64,000 nt of DNA from Crossiella cryophila (GCF_014204915.1 NZ_JACHMH010000001.1:5605501-5669500); one strand, 5' to 3'. Shown: positions 54,143 through 62,361, numbered from the stretch's first letter. Made by a program: numbers and translations. Notes: generated from the letters alone by a model not told the origin.

Positions 54143-54998
54143 CCACCAGACCGACTGGTTCGGCCTGCCGCCCGAGGCCGTCGCCCACTGCCAACGGGTA
54201 CTGGGCCCCTGCCACCCGGTCGCCGACCTGTCCTGGCCGCACGGCGGGGCCCGCACCGTGGAGGTGCACGCCGCCGACGGCCAGAGCTGGATCGCCAAGT
54301 CCGTGGCCAAACCCTCGGCCTACGAACGCGAACGCGACGCCTACCGCGACTGGGTCCCCGCACTGGCGGACAACGCACCCCACCTGCTCGACGCCGCCGA
54401 CAACCTGCGACTCCTGCTGATCAGCAAACTGCCAGGCACCCTGGCCGAAAGCACCCCGGCCGCGACCTCCCCCCAAGCGCACCACCGTGCGGGCGAACTG
54501 ACCCGGCGCTTCCACCAGTCCACCGCCCCCATAACCGATCCCGGCTTCGCCCCCCGCCTGCTCGCCAAGTTCGACAGCTGGGCCACCCGAGCCGAGACCC
54601 TGCTCTCGCAATCCCAGCTGGCCGCCGCCCGCACCGAACTGTCCGGCCTGGCAACCCTGCCAGCCCCCACCCTGGTGCCCTGCCACCTGGACAACCACCC
54701 CCGCAACTGGCTGGTCGACGACACCGGCAGGCTCCGCCTGATCGACTTCGGCCACGCCCGCAAAGACGTGTGGATCCAGGACCTCAGCCGCCTGCACTTC
54801 GGCGTCTGGCACAACCGCCCAGACCTGCGCGAGGCATTCCTGTCCGGCTACGGCCGAACCCCGACCGAACTCGACCTGGCCGTACTGCGCTGCTACGCGG
54901 CCTACACCGGGGTGAGCACGGTCGTGTGGGCACATGAACACGCCGACCCGGAGTTCGAGGCACACGGCAGGGAGATCCTGGCCCGCAGCGGCAGCTGA
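54132..54998 (+). CDS. Aminoglycoside phosphotransferase (APH)-family kinase
   Basis: 288 residues from a GTG inside the end of the carbamoyltransferase gene (11-nt overlap). Kinase motifs of the APH/choline-kinase fold are complete: Lys in SWIAKSV (ATP-binding), catalytic HLDNHPRNWL (H-x-D-x4-N) and the metal-binding IDFGHA. It could phosphorylate the sugar product for self-protection or activate a sugar precursor. It is the last gene of the rightward operon. Confidence 0.88.
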   Translation: MTDDHQTDWFGLPPEAVAHCQRVLGPCHPVADLSWPHGGARTVEVHAADGQSWIAKSVAKPSAYERERDAYRDWVPALADNAPHLLDAADNLRLLLISKLPGTLAESTPAATSPQAHHRAGELTRRFHQSTAPITDPGFAPRLLAKFDSWATRAETLLSQSQLAAARTELSGLATLPAPTLVPCHLDNHPRNWLVDDTGRLRLIDFGHARKDVWIQDLSRLHFGVWHNRPDLREAFLSGYGRTPTELDLAVLRCYAAYTGVSTVVWAHEHADPEFEAHGREILARSGS

Positions 54999-55066
54999 CA
55001 CCGGGGCCGAGTGCACCTTCCCGAACACGGAACGTTCATGTATGGTGACTGTACGTATGGGGATGC

Positions 55067-55352
55067 GTGCGAGGTGATGGGTCGTGCACGGGGGGAACGG
55101 GACCGGGGGCACCAGCCTGCCTCCGACGGTCGGACGCAGCGGCGCGCGCCGCTGGTGCCGACCTGCGGCAGCTCACCCAGGAGCTGGTGAACCTCAGCGA
55201 ATCCGTGGATCAGGTCCGTGCGTCCGCGCACGCCCGCACGGGGATCGTGGCGACGGGCCAGTTCAGCGTGGCCACGATCGGCGCGGACGGCCTCCGCCGG
55301 TCCTGGCCACTGGTTCTGGGCCGCTCAGCGGGATCCACGGGAAGGAGACCGC
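55067..55352 (+). other. Coding-like segment without a clear gene (possible frameshifted ORF)
   Basis: In one frame the segment LRQLTQELVNLSESVDQVRASAHARTGIVATGQFSVATIG (in two parts, 55160-55280) looks like real helical protein with GC-rich third positions. The frame has no stop until 56515 and runs through the membrane-protein gene below, so it is not a normal gene. An upstream G-run (about 55089-55116) could hide a frameshift. The remaining 354-bp gap after 54998 shows nothing else but a candidate promoter near 55030-55060. Confidence 0.35.
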
Positions 55353-55787
55353 GTGCCGGACGCCGAGCGCAGAGCCCGCGCCGAACATCGGGACGCGCTG
55401 ATCGTCGTGGTGATCGCCGAGATCAGCTTCGCGGCCGCGCCGCTTGTCTGGTCCACCAGTCCGATCGCGGCCAGTACGGCGCCGTTCGGCCCGACTGGTT
55501 CCAGAGTGATCATCGTGGCGGTGATGGTGGCGCTGGCGATCGGGGCGGTGCTCACCGGGCTGTGGGCCAGGACATCCGGACAGGTGCGGCTCGCCACCGT
55601 CGTGTTGTTGTGGCTGACGATCATCACCGCGGCCGTGATCGCGATCGCCACTCTGCTCACCGGCTCGGCGCTGTCCTGGCTCCTGCTCGGTGGTGCGTTC
55701 GCCAGCCTGCCCCTGCTACGCGCGGCCCACCGCGTAGTCGGTGCACCGCCCGCCACGGACAGGACCACCGGAGGGAGAAGTCCATGA
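55353..55787 (+). CDS. Small membrane protein
   Basis: 144 residues with three or four transmembrane helices (VVVIAEISFAAAPLVW, IIVAVMVALAIGAVLTGLW, LATVVLLWLTIITAAVIAIATLL, SWLLLGGAFASLPLL). The GTG start has AAGGAG six bases upstream. Its stop overlaps the YbaB-like gene start by 4 nt, so it belongs to the secretion-linked operon. No family is recognised. Confidence 0.75.
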   Translation: MPDAERRARAEHRDALIVVVIAEISFAAAPLVWSTSPIAASTAPFGPTGSRVIIVAVMVALAIGAVLTGLWARTSGQVRLATVVLLWLTIITAAVIAIATLLTGSALSWLLLGGAFASLPLLRAAHRVVGAPPATDRTTGGRSP

Positions 55788-56515
55788 GCGACGAGCTGCT
55801 GGTGAGACTGGCCCAGCTGCGACAACAGACCGCGGCCATGCAGACGCTGTTGCGTGCGGCCGAAGCGGCCATGCCCCGGCAGGCGGCGGGCTCCGATGCC
55901 AGCGGCACGGTCCAGGTCACCTCGGGGCCGGACGGCCTGCCTGTCTCGTTCCGGGTCGGCAACGACTGGCAGCGCAGGCTCCAGCCGGAAGCGTTGGGGG
56001 CGGCGGTGCTGGCGGCGTTCCAGGCGTCGGTGGGGCAGCGGATGGTGGCCTGGTCGGACAAGTTGGCCACGGACGGGTGGCAGAACCAGCTCGATCAGTT
56101 GAAGGCAGCGTCGAGCACGACCGGACCGGCGCCGACTCCCGGCAACCGGCTGCCCGACATCGGGACCCCGCGGCCGCTGGACGTGGTCGCGGAGGACGCG
56201 CTCAAGGCGTTCGACCGGCTCGAATCCTTCGATCCGGGAACCGGTGGCGCCACTGTCACCGGCACCGACCGGTCCGGCAGGCTCACGCTCACCTTGTCCC
56301 CAGCCGGGCTGGTCTCCTGCACGGCGGACGCGCGCTGGACGGCCGACCAGACCGCCACCCGACTCATGAACGCGCTCGGCGAGGCCCTCCAGACAGCCAG
56401 GGCGGCGCTGGAGGAGCAGCAGCGCACGCCGCGGGCGGATCCGCTGGCCGGCGTGGACAGCGTGCTGGCCGAAACCCTGGCCCTGCTGAACAACCCAGAC
56501 CGCCTCCTCGACTGA
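55784..56515 (+). CDS. YbaB/EbfC-like DNA-binding family protein
   Basis: 243 residues, longer than the usual 100-residue YbaB. It has the family pattern twice: ASGTVQVTSGPDGLPVSFRV and ATVTGTDRSGRLTLTLSPAGL (short strands followed by a helix), with helices in between. Such two-domain YbaB proteins are frequent beside WXG-type genes in actinomycetes. GAGGGAGAAG precedes the ATG. It is followed 13 nt later by a small ESX-like helical protein. Confidence 0.8.
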   Translation: MSDELLVRLAQLRQQTAAMQTLLRAAEAAMPRQAAGSDASGTVQVTSGPDGLPVSFRVGNDWQRRLQPEALGAAVLAAFQASVGQRMVAWSDKLATDGWQNQLDQLKAASSTTGPAPTPGNRLPDIGTPRPLDVVAEDALKAFDRLESFDPGTGGATVTGTDRSGRLTLTLSPAGLVSCTADARWTADQTATRLMNALGEALQTARAALEEQQRTPRADPLAGVDSVLAETLALLNNPDRLLD

Positions 56516-56528
56516 AGGGCGACTCGAC

Positions 56529-56843
56529 ATGGCACCGCCAACCGCGGACCAGGTCCGCGCCGCGACCGCGGCACTGCGCGACGAAGCCGATGTGTGGGAC
56601 AGGCAGGCCGGGGAGATGGGCGAGGTCGTCACCCTGGCGGAGGCGATGCGGCTCAACCGGGTGCAGGCCGGGCTGTTCCAGCTCGTCTTCGACACCTACA
56701 CCGAGGTGGTGAACCAGGTGGTCGACAGGTCGGGCGAGGGCGTCAGGCGGATGGGGGAGGTCGCGAACACGCTGCGCCAGGTGGCCGACACCTATGAGCG
56801 GGAAGAGGCCGCCAACCTGCACAGGATCAAGGGACTTTACTGA
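56529..56843 (+). CDS. Small helical ESX/WXG-like protein
   Basis: 104 residues, all helix with a central turn (QAGLFQLVFDTYTEVVNQVVDRSGEGVRRMGEVANTLRQVADTYEREE; in parts, about 40-90). Size and coiled pattern match proteins secreted through type VII systems, and the C-terminal DTYEREE resembles the Y-x3-D/E export signal. The WXG turn itself is not exact. Co-operonic with the YbaB-like and 262-residue WXG proteins. Confidence 0.75.
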   Translation: MAPPTADQVRAATAALRDEADVWDRQAGEMGEVVTLAEAMRLNRVQAGLFQLVFDTYTEVVNQVVDRSGEGVRRMGEVANTLRQVADTYEREEAANLHRIKGLY

Positions 56844-56858
56844 AGGGGGAGCGTTGGG

Positions 56859-57647
56859 ATGGCTTTCAGCCCCGCGCAGTTCAATGCCGTGAAGACGAAG
56901 GTGGACAAGGGGATCGACGACCTGGAGGCTCAACTGGCCGCGCTGCGCACGGCCATTCGCCTGCAACCCCAGGTGGCGATGATGCCGGAGTTCCTCAGGG
57001 ACGCCATCGAATGGTGCGCCGAACAGATCTACCGCACGGGACACCACATCTGCGTGACCGTCAAGGACATCGCGGTCGGCATCGCCGCCCCGCTGTACTT
57101 CTTCGCCTATTCCCTGGAATGGCTGGACGTTCGCGGCCAGGCCACCAACGTCGTCGGCCAGTTGAAGCCCGAGGCGATGCCCGCGGTCAACTCCTGGGCA
57201 GGCTCAGCGGCGGTGTCCTACAAGTCCCACATCAAGCCGCAGGGCGACGCCGCGAACAAGATCGCCACCATCGCGGAGAAGACCTCCGCCGCCCTGGCCA
57301 TCAGCGCCGCGGCCGGCCTGGCCTTCTACGCGGCCATCGCCCTGCTGCTGGCAAAGGTCATCGCCGCCGTCACGACCGCCGTGGTGCTGCTGGGCAGCGC
57401 CGTGCTCTCGCTGGCGGGCCTGGTGGTTTTCGTTGGCGAGCTTGGCCTGACCACCGGCATGATCTCAGGACTGGTCACCGCACTGGTCGCCTTCCTGGGC
57501 AGTCAGGCGCAGAACCTGGTCAGCCTCAAAGGCGAGGCCATCGACAACAGCTTCTTCCCCGGCGGCAGGTGGCCGGACCCGTTCACGGGCTCCTACCACG
57601 ACGGCAGCGTCAGCGACGGCGACGCCGACTGGTCCCTCAACCGGTAG
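56859..57647 (+). CDS. WXG100-like protein with C-terminal membrane region
   Basis: 262 residues. Two helical parts flank the turn NSWAGSAAVSYKSH, which carries the WxG motif (about residue 112). After it come hydrophobic helices (about 140-220, including FYAAIALLLAKVIAAVTTAVVLLGSAVLSLA). It starts 15 nt after the 104-residue protein. Together with it, it may form the usual WXG pair, here with a membrane tail. The C-terminus (PFTGSYHDGSVSDGD) is polar. Confidence 0.8.
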   Translation: MAFSPAQFNAVKTKVDKGIDDLEAQLAALRTAIRLQPQVAMMPEFLRDAIEWCAEQIYRTGHHICVTVKDIAVGIAAPLYFFAYSLEWLDVRGQATNVVGQLKPEAMPAVNSWAGSAAVSYKSHIKPQGDAANKIATIAEKTSAALAISAAAGLAFYAAIALLLAKVIAAVTTAVVLLGSAVLSLAGLVVFVGELGLTTGMISGLVTALVAFLGSQAQNLVSLKGEAIDNSFFPGGRWPDPFTGSYHDGSVSDGDADWSLNR

Positions 57648-57660
57648 CGAGGTGATCAGG

Positions 57661-58383
57661 TCACTTCCAGGCCTGGATGAGCATGCGGTTCTGGATGGTC
57701 TTGATTCCCCGGTGGGTGGTCCATTCCTGGCAGATCCGGTCCAGCACCGCCTTGTCCGCGACCGGGTCGAAGCCGCGGATGGCGGAGGTCTGTTCCAACA
57801 GCAGCTCCAGGCCGGTGCGGGAGTAGTAGGTCGCCCAGAACCCTTCTCGGACCTCGACCCGGTCGAAGAGGCCGGCGAACTCGTCTTCGTATTCACGGGC
57901 GCGTTGACCCTGGTCCAGGTCGGCGAACTGGCCACGCGGGCCGTGGTCGTCGGCACCGAACTCGGTCTTGAAGTTCCACTTGTCGCGGTCGCCGATCTTC
58001 TCCAGGACCGCCCGGCCGCCAGGCCGCAGGACGCGGCTGATCTCGCTGGTGTCGTGCGGCGCCAGCATCACCGTGACCAGGTCGAAGGAGGAGTCCGGGA
58101 ACGGCAGTTGCTCGGCGCGCCCGGCGACGACGACCGCGTTGCCCACGGCACTGGCCGTGATGTTGGTGTGCGCCTGGGCCAGCATGCGTGGGTTGGGTTC
58201 GACGCCGACGACCTGCCGGACCAGCGGGGCGAGGGCGAGGGTCTTGAACATCGTGCCGCACCCGATGTCCAGCAGCCGGTCGGTGCCGAGGGCCAGCGCG
58301 GTGATCTCCGCGCGCAGTCGCCATGGCAGGGGATCCTGGTCACCGCGGATCAGGTCGGACTCGTACGCTTCGGTGTAGCCCAC
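57661..58383 (-). CDS. Class I SAM-dependent methyltransferase
   Basis: 240 residues from a GTG. Motif I is LLDIGCGTMFKTLALAP, motif II VVGVEPNPRMLAQAH, and a post-II segment FDLVTVMLAPHDTSEISRVLRPGGRAVLEKIGD follows. It is convergent with the WXG-type gene and lies within the toxin locus on the opposite strand, so it may be an insertion or an independent gene. The acceptor is unknown. Confidence 0.88.
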   Translation of the reverse strand: MGYTEAYESDLIRGDQDPLPWRLRAEITALALGTDRLLDIGCGTMFKTLALAPLVRQVVGVEPNPRMLAQAHTNITASAVGNAVVVAGRAEQLPFPDSSFDLVTVMLAPHDTSEISRVLRPGGRAVLEKIGDRDKWNFKTEFGADDHGPRGQFADLDQGQRAREYEDEFAGLFDRVEVREGFWATYYSRTGLELLLEQTSAIRGFDPVADKAVLDRICQEWTTHRGIKTIQNRMLIQAWK

Positions 58384-58547
58384 CCCGGCATCATCCCAGC
58401 CTGTGCCCGAACCGTTGGCCGCGATGGAATCGCGGCCAAGGCGGCGTACTAGGCGATCCGGGTGATGTTGGCCGAAGTCAACCGAGCCGCCTGCGGTCGC
58501 GCGCTATAGATCGCGACATCAGCGCGACCATTCCGAACGGGGGACCG

Positions 58548-59282
58548 ATGCACCAGCCACCGCCGGCCGGTGAACCACCACAGCCGGACACGAGTGGGTT
58601 GCACACTGCCCAGCCTCGGCCACGCAGGCGCCTCTGGTGGATCCTCGGCGCCACCACGGCCATCCTGGCGGTAGGAGCCGGGATCACCTGGTGGCTATGG
58701 CCCTCGGGGATGGGCGCGGTGCCCGGCACGGTGCAGGCCAGTGTGCTGCCTGCCGAGGAGGTCAGCAAGGCGCTCGGCCAGACCCTGCGGTCCCAGCACG
58801 GCACCAGCGAACCGCCACCGGCGCTGTCCGCCGACCCGCTGGAGTGCGCGGTGGCGGTCGGCCCGGCCACGCAGGCCGTCTACGCCAACGGCTGGACGAG
58901 TTTCGGGTCGGTGACCTACCAGGACTCCGACACCCAGGCCGACCACACCGTCACCCAGGTGATCGGCCTGTACCCCACCAGCGACGACGCCAGCCAGGTC
59001 TTCGCCACCGTGTCCAACGGCATCGCCAACTGCCCCACCGCGGTGCGGGCAGGCGGCGCGGCAGGCCACCGTGCCTCCCAGTGGAACTACGAACTCCACA
59101 CCGCCACCGCGGAGGCGGTGAGCTGGGTCGCGACCCAGGACGCCGGCGACGGCTGGGCCTGCCACCGGCAGGCACGGCTGAAAGGACGCGCGGTGCTCCA
59201 GGTCGCGGTCTGCCAGGCCGGTGACAGCCGTCAGGTCGCCGGCACGATCGCCGACCAGCTCGCCGCCAGGGTGAGTGGGTGA
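58548..59282 (+). CDS. Membrane-anchored PknH-like sensor-domain protein
   Basis: 244 residues. A Pro-rich cytoplasmic N-terminus (1-30) precedes one transmembrane helix (LWWILGATTAILAVGAGITWWLW). The extracellular domain contains four Cys (DPLECAVAV, NGIANCPTAV, DGWACHRQA, VAVCQAG) in the pattern of the mycobacterial PknH extracellular sensor fold, which has two disulfides. No kinase domain is attached. The ATG at 58548 has GGGGGA upstream. It overlaps the nuclease-toxin gene by 4 nt, so the two are made together. Confidence 0.82.
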   Translation: MHQPPPAGEPPQPDTSGLHTAQPRPRRRLWWILGATTAILAVGAGITWWLWPSGMGAVPGTVQASVLPAEEVSKALGQTLRSQHGTSEPPPALSADPLECAVAVGPATQAVYANGWTSFGSVTYQDSDTQADHTVTQVIGLYPTSDDASQVFATVSNGIANCPTAVRAGGAAGHRASQWNYELHTATAEAVSWVATQDAGDGWACHRQARLKGRAVLQVAVCQAGDSRQVAGTIADQLAARVSG

Positions 59283-61021
59283 CGATGACACGCCACCGCC
59301 CCCACCCCTCGCCGTTCCTGCGACGCGCCCTGGCCGTCATCTCCGTCGCCCTGCTGGCTTTCCTGCCCAGCGTGGGGGTGGCGGCCGCCGACACCGCGGT
59401 GCTGGCGCCACCACGCCCCGGCGGGCTGGACCTCGGCGGCCAGCTCGACCCCAAGTTCCTCGCCGAGCTGAAGGCGATCGAGACGCGGGTGCTCCAGGAG
59501 CAGGAGCAAAGTCGGCAGCTGAACCAGCAGAAGCAGGCCGAAGAAGCCAAGATCCAGGCGCACAACCAGAAATCCGGTGCGGTCCGGCAGAAGGCGGCGG
59601 GCTGGAACGGCAAGGCCGCCGCGCTGAACCAGGAGACCGCGGCGTTGCAGGTGCGGATCAACGCGCACAACGCCAGGCCGAACACCTTCCGGTTGCCCCA
59701 GCAGCAAGCGGCGTACATGGCCTACAACGCCGAAGCCGCCCAGCTCCGGTCCGAGCAGAGCCAGATCCAGGCCAAGCAGAACGCACTCAACGCCGAGAAG
59801 GCAGCGACCACCGCCGAACAGAACCAGATCACCACCGAAGGTCAGCAGCTGGATCGGGAGAAACAGCAACTCAACCAGCGGATCACGGCCCACAACAACG
59901 GGATCACCACCCTGCAATCCCAGCTGCGGACCATGCTGGAGCAGACTGCCGCCGCACTCCAGGAAGCCGCGACAGCACCCCAGAACAACGGAGCCGCAGC
60001 CGGTCTGACGGCCGGCGGCGACCAGGGACGCCCGGCGAGGGTGTCCGCCGACCTCGGGCGGGCAGGCAACGACGGCGGTGACCCCAGCTCCCCGAAAGCC
60101 ATCCGCGACGCCCTGACCAAGTACGGCGAAGCCAATGGCGTCACCGTCCACCCGCAACCGGTCCGGGTCCTGCTCACCCCCGGCACGGTGCAGCGGCTCA
60201 CGCCGGGCAAGGCGGCGGGCCTGTCCCCCTACCGTTCCTACGACGGCCTCATCCTGAACCCGGACAACCGCACGTTCACCGCACTGGAGGTCGTGGCTCC
60301 CGGAGCCGCACCGGATCCCGTCTCCCAGGCGATCAACGACGGTGGGCAGGCCACCGCCCTCGTGGACGGCAGGATGCTCAACCTCATCCGGGTCCAGAGC
60401 GTGCCCGGTGGCCGTCCCACCGGGCGACGGCCCGAGAAACCGGTCGATTGCGGCCCGCAAGGCTGGGACAAGATCCAGGACACCGACCCCGCCAACGGAC
60501 ATCGTGCCCAGGGGATCACCGCATGCCTGAACCGCGGCTACCTCGCCAGCCACACCGGCACCGCGGTTGGCGCGCAGCCGCCCGGTTACCTGTGGGCGCA
60601 GGGTTTCGCCACCACCAAGGGCCTGTCCCCGACCCGCGACATCAATGCCTGTCATCTGCTCGCCAAACAGCTCGGCGGGTCCGGCAGCGACCTGCGCAAC
60701 CTCTCGCCCTGCGCACGCGGCGCCAACGCCAGTCAGCGAAGTTCGCAGCAGTACAGGTTCAACCACATGGCCATGTGGGAGCAACAGGTAAGAACGGTGA
60801 TCGACGCCGGCGATGCCCAGGTGATGTACCGCGTGACTCCCCGGTACTCGGGCAACAGGACGGTCCCAACGGGCTACCACGTGTCGATCCAGGGCACCTA
60901 TCCGGACGGGACCCCGGCGATCGGCCTCAACGCCGTCGTGCCGAACATCCTCTCCAACGGATACAACCTGGGCACGCAGACCGACGCGGGCGCACCGGTT
61001 CCCACCGGCGGCACAGCGTGA
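59279..61021 (+). CDS. Secreted polymorphic toxin with C-terminal DNA/RNA non-specific endonuclease domain
   Basis: 580 residues. A signal peptide (about 1-36, ending VGVAAADT) is followed by a Gln-rich coiled coil (about 60-235). A middle domain (about 275-390, LTPGTVQRLTPGKAAGLSPYR, YDGLILNPDNRTFTALEVVAP) follows. The C-terminal nuclease (about 395-560) carries CHLLAKQLGGSGSDLRNLSPC, in which His is the probable catalytic base of the NucA-like fold (RGHLIA-LGG pattern), then N and E in FNHMAMWEQQVR and VMYRVTPRYSG. GTG 59279 (overlapping the upstream stop) and ATG 59285 are both possible starts. A SUKH immunity gene follows after 19 nt. Confidence 0.85.
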   Translation: MTMTRHRPHPSPFLRRALAVISVALLAFLPSVGVAAADTAVLAPPRPGGLDLGGQLDPKFLAELKAIETRVLQEQEQSRQLNQQKQAEEAKIQAHNQKSGAVRQKAAGWNGKAAALNQETAALQVRINAHNARPNTFRLPQQQAAYMAYNAEAAQLRSEQSQIQAKQNALNAEKAATTAEQNQITTEGQQLDREKQQLNQRITAHNNGITTLQSQLRTMLEQTAAALQEAATAPQNNGAAAGLTAGGDQGRPARVSADLGRAGNDGGDPSSPKAIRDALTKYGEANGVTVHPQPVRVLLTPGTVQRLTPGKAAGLSPYRSYDGLILNPDNRTFTALEVVAPGAAPDPVSQAINDGGQATALVDGRMLNLIRVQSVPGGRPTGRRPEKPVDCGPQGWDKIQDTDPANGHRAQGITACLNRGYLASHTGTAVGAQPPGYLWAQGFATTKGLSPTRDINACHLLAKQLGGSGSDLRNLSPCARGANASQRSSQQYRFNHMAMWEQQVRTVIDAGDAQVMYRVTPRYSGNRTVPTGYHVSIQGTYPDGTPAIGLNAVVPNILSNGYNLGTQTDAGAPVPTGGTA

Positions 61022-61040
61022 CCAGGGCGAAGGAGCACCG

Positions 61041-61583
61041 ATGAGTTCGGCAGCCGATGTGGACATCCTGATGACGTTGATGCCGCCACCACCCACCGGC
61101 GGGCCCCACCTCGACTGGGCGGAGATCGCCCGGTCATGGCAACGCCCGTTCCCACCCGACTACCAGCGATTCATCCAGGTAAACGGCGCCGGGACGATCC
61201 AGGACTTCCTGGAGGTCATCCCCCCACAGGCGAAGGCACCCCTGCACGAGGCAGGCTGGAACGGCATGGTCCACGAGACGGGCAACGCGGAGGAAACCTG
61301 GAACATGGCGTCCAAGTCCCCCGAGCTGGCAGGGACATCCCCCGCACTGATCACCTGGGCGGCCTCCAGCGGTGCGGACATGTTCTGCTGGGACGCCACC
61401 GCGACCGACCCGGCGGAGTGGCCGGTGCTGGTGTTCGACCGCGGCGAGGTCCGGTTCACCCGTTACGACTGCGGCATGGCCGAATTCCTCACCCGCACCC
61501 TGCGCGGCGATTTCCCCACCAGTCCCCTGGACGGGGACATCGTCCTGTGGGGCAGGGGAGAGGCGACCTGGAAGAAGCTGTGA
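61041..61583 (+). CDS. SMI1/KNR4 (SUKH) family immunity protein
   Basis: 180 residues. The SUKH pattern is clear: LDWAEIARSWQRPFPPDYQRFIQVNGAGTI (W, FP-x-DY-x3-I, G-G-I; in parts), then LITWAASSGADMFCWDA and VLVFDRGEVRFTRYDCGMAEFL. Family knowledge: SUKH proteins neutralise diverse nuclease toxins of polymorphic systems. It lies 19 nt after the nuclease toxin gene, so it is the cognate immunity protein. Confidence 0.9.
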   Translation: MSSAADVDILMTLMPPPPTGGPHLDWAEIARSWQRPFPPDYQRFIQVNGAGTIQDFLEVIPPQAKAPLHEAGWNGMVHETGNAEETWNMASKSPELAGTSPALITWAASSGADMFCWDATATDPAEWPVLVFDRGEVRFTRYDCGMAEFLTRTLRGDFPTSPLDGDIVLWGRGEATWKKL

Positions 61584-61740
61584 CCGGGTCGTAGTACGGG
61601 TACCGCCGGTCCAGTGCCGCGTCGTCCTGCAGCTCGATCCCGGTCCGGTAGTTCTTTGTCCAGTAGGAGATCCTGCGCTCCCGGTCGTACTCCGAGGTCT
61701 GGCGCACCCACCGCTTCCCGACATACGGCACGTCGCACAT
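61580..61740 (-). pseudogene. Truncated gene remnant on the opposite strand
   Basis: From an ATG at 61740, about 53 residues read like real protein (MCDVPYVGKRWVRQTSEYDR, ISYWTKNYRTGIELQDDAAL, YPYYDPVT). The frame then runs into the antisense of the SUKH gene and stops at 61489 with shadow-like composition. It looks like a gene whose 3' part was replaced when the toxin-immunity cassette arrived. A genuine 83-residue protein is possible but less likely. Confidence 0.5.
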
Positions 61741-61862
61741 GATCAGTGAAGTAGAGCTGGAAGGGTGCTGAACTTGTGTTTTGGACCTGTTAGGTGATCA
61801 TGGGGTCGTCTGTGGGCCGTCACAGAGTTGGGCGTGTCAACCCGGACACGTTGACGTTCGAC

Positions 61863-62013
61863 GGGCCAGCCCCTGCAAACATGAGGACGACCAGCAGGCG
61901 CGCCCTCTCCGGGCCGTCGGCGTGGGACCACCCTCGCACACGTGGGGACAACGGGAGCAGGGGCCGCATCCAGTCCGCGGGCAGGGGACCACCCCCGCAC
62001 ACGCGGGGACGAC
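61863..62013 (-). CRISPR. Degenerate type I-E CRISPR mini-array (three repeats, two spacers)
   Basis: Repeats at 61863-61891, 61924-61952 and 61985-62013 are each 29 nt, with starts exactly 61 nt apart, leaving two 32-nt spacers. Read on the minus strand the rightmost repeat begins GTCGTCCCCGCGTGTGCGGG and ends GTGGTCCC, a typical actinomycete I-E repeat with a hairpin core. The middle copy differs at 4 positions and the leftmost at about 8, as expected for a leader-distal decaying end, so the leader would lie to the right. No cas gene is present in the window. Confidence 0.82.
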
Positions 62014-62039
62014 GGACAGGCTGGTCGGCATCCTCGCGT

Positions 62040-62258
62040 TGCCGGCAACACACCGACGTGCTCGGGCGGCTGGAGTCCGGCTGGTGGGTGGTGGAACTCG
62101 GCGAGCCGCACTTCCGCAGCGCACGCCACGTCGCCGCGTTCATGGGGAGATCGCACGCCTTCCTCGGGAACACCGTGCTCCCGATCTCCGAGGAGGAGTT
62201 CCAGCGGCTGGCAGCACCGCGCCCAGACGAGCCGAGGGCCGGCAACCTCACACGCTGA
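62040..62258 (+). pseudogene. C-terminal remnant of an unidentified protein
   Basis: The last about 70 codons before the stop at 62258 read like real protein (TDVLGRLESGWWVVELGEPH, SARHVAAFMGRSHAFLGNTV, ISEEEFQRLAAP). Upstream the frame passes through the CRISPR array and has no start that gives a sensible N-terminus. It is probably the 3' end of a gene truncated at the array. A cas-gene origin is possible but I cannot recognise it. Nothing is seen between 62259 and 62361. Confidence 0.5.
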
Positions 62259-62361
62259 GGCAGCCGTGGCTACGAGCACCGGCTCCGCCGAACGCGCCAC
62301 ACCCTTGCTGCTCGGCGATTCCCGGTGCGGCGGCGACCGCTCATGCGCTCGATCCAGCCGT

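Noticed and set aside
55067-56515. A single 482-codon gene covering the membrane protein and YbaB genes
   Set aside because: The middle part fits codon usage only in the frame of the 144-residue membrane protein, and both downstream genes have their own ribosome-binding sites and a 4-nt overlap.
61743-62300. A 185-codon minus-strand ORF over the CRISPR-like repeats
   Set aside because: Its translation repeats Cys/Pro-rich blocks (for example VVPACAGVVP) that arise from the repeats themselves, with no plausible start context.
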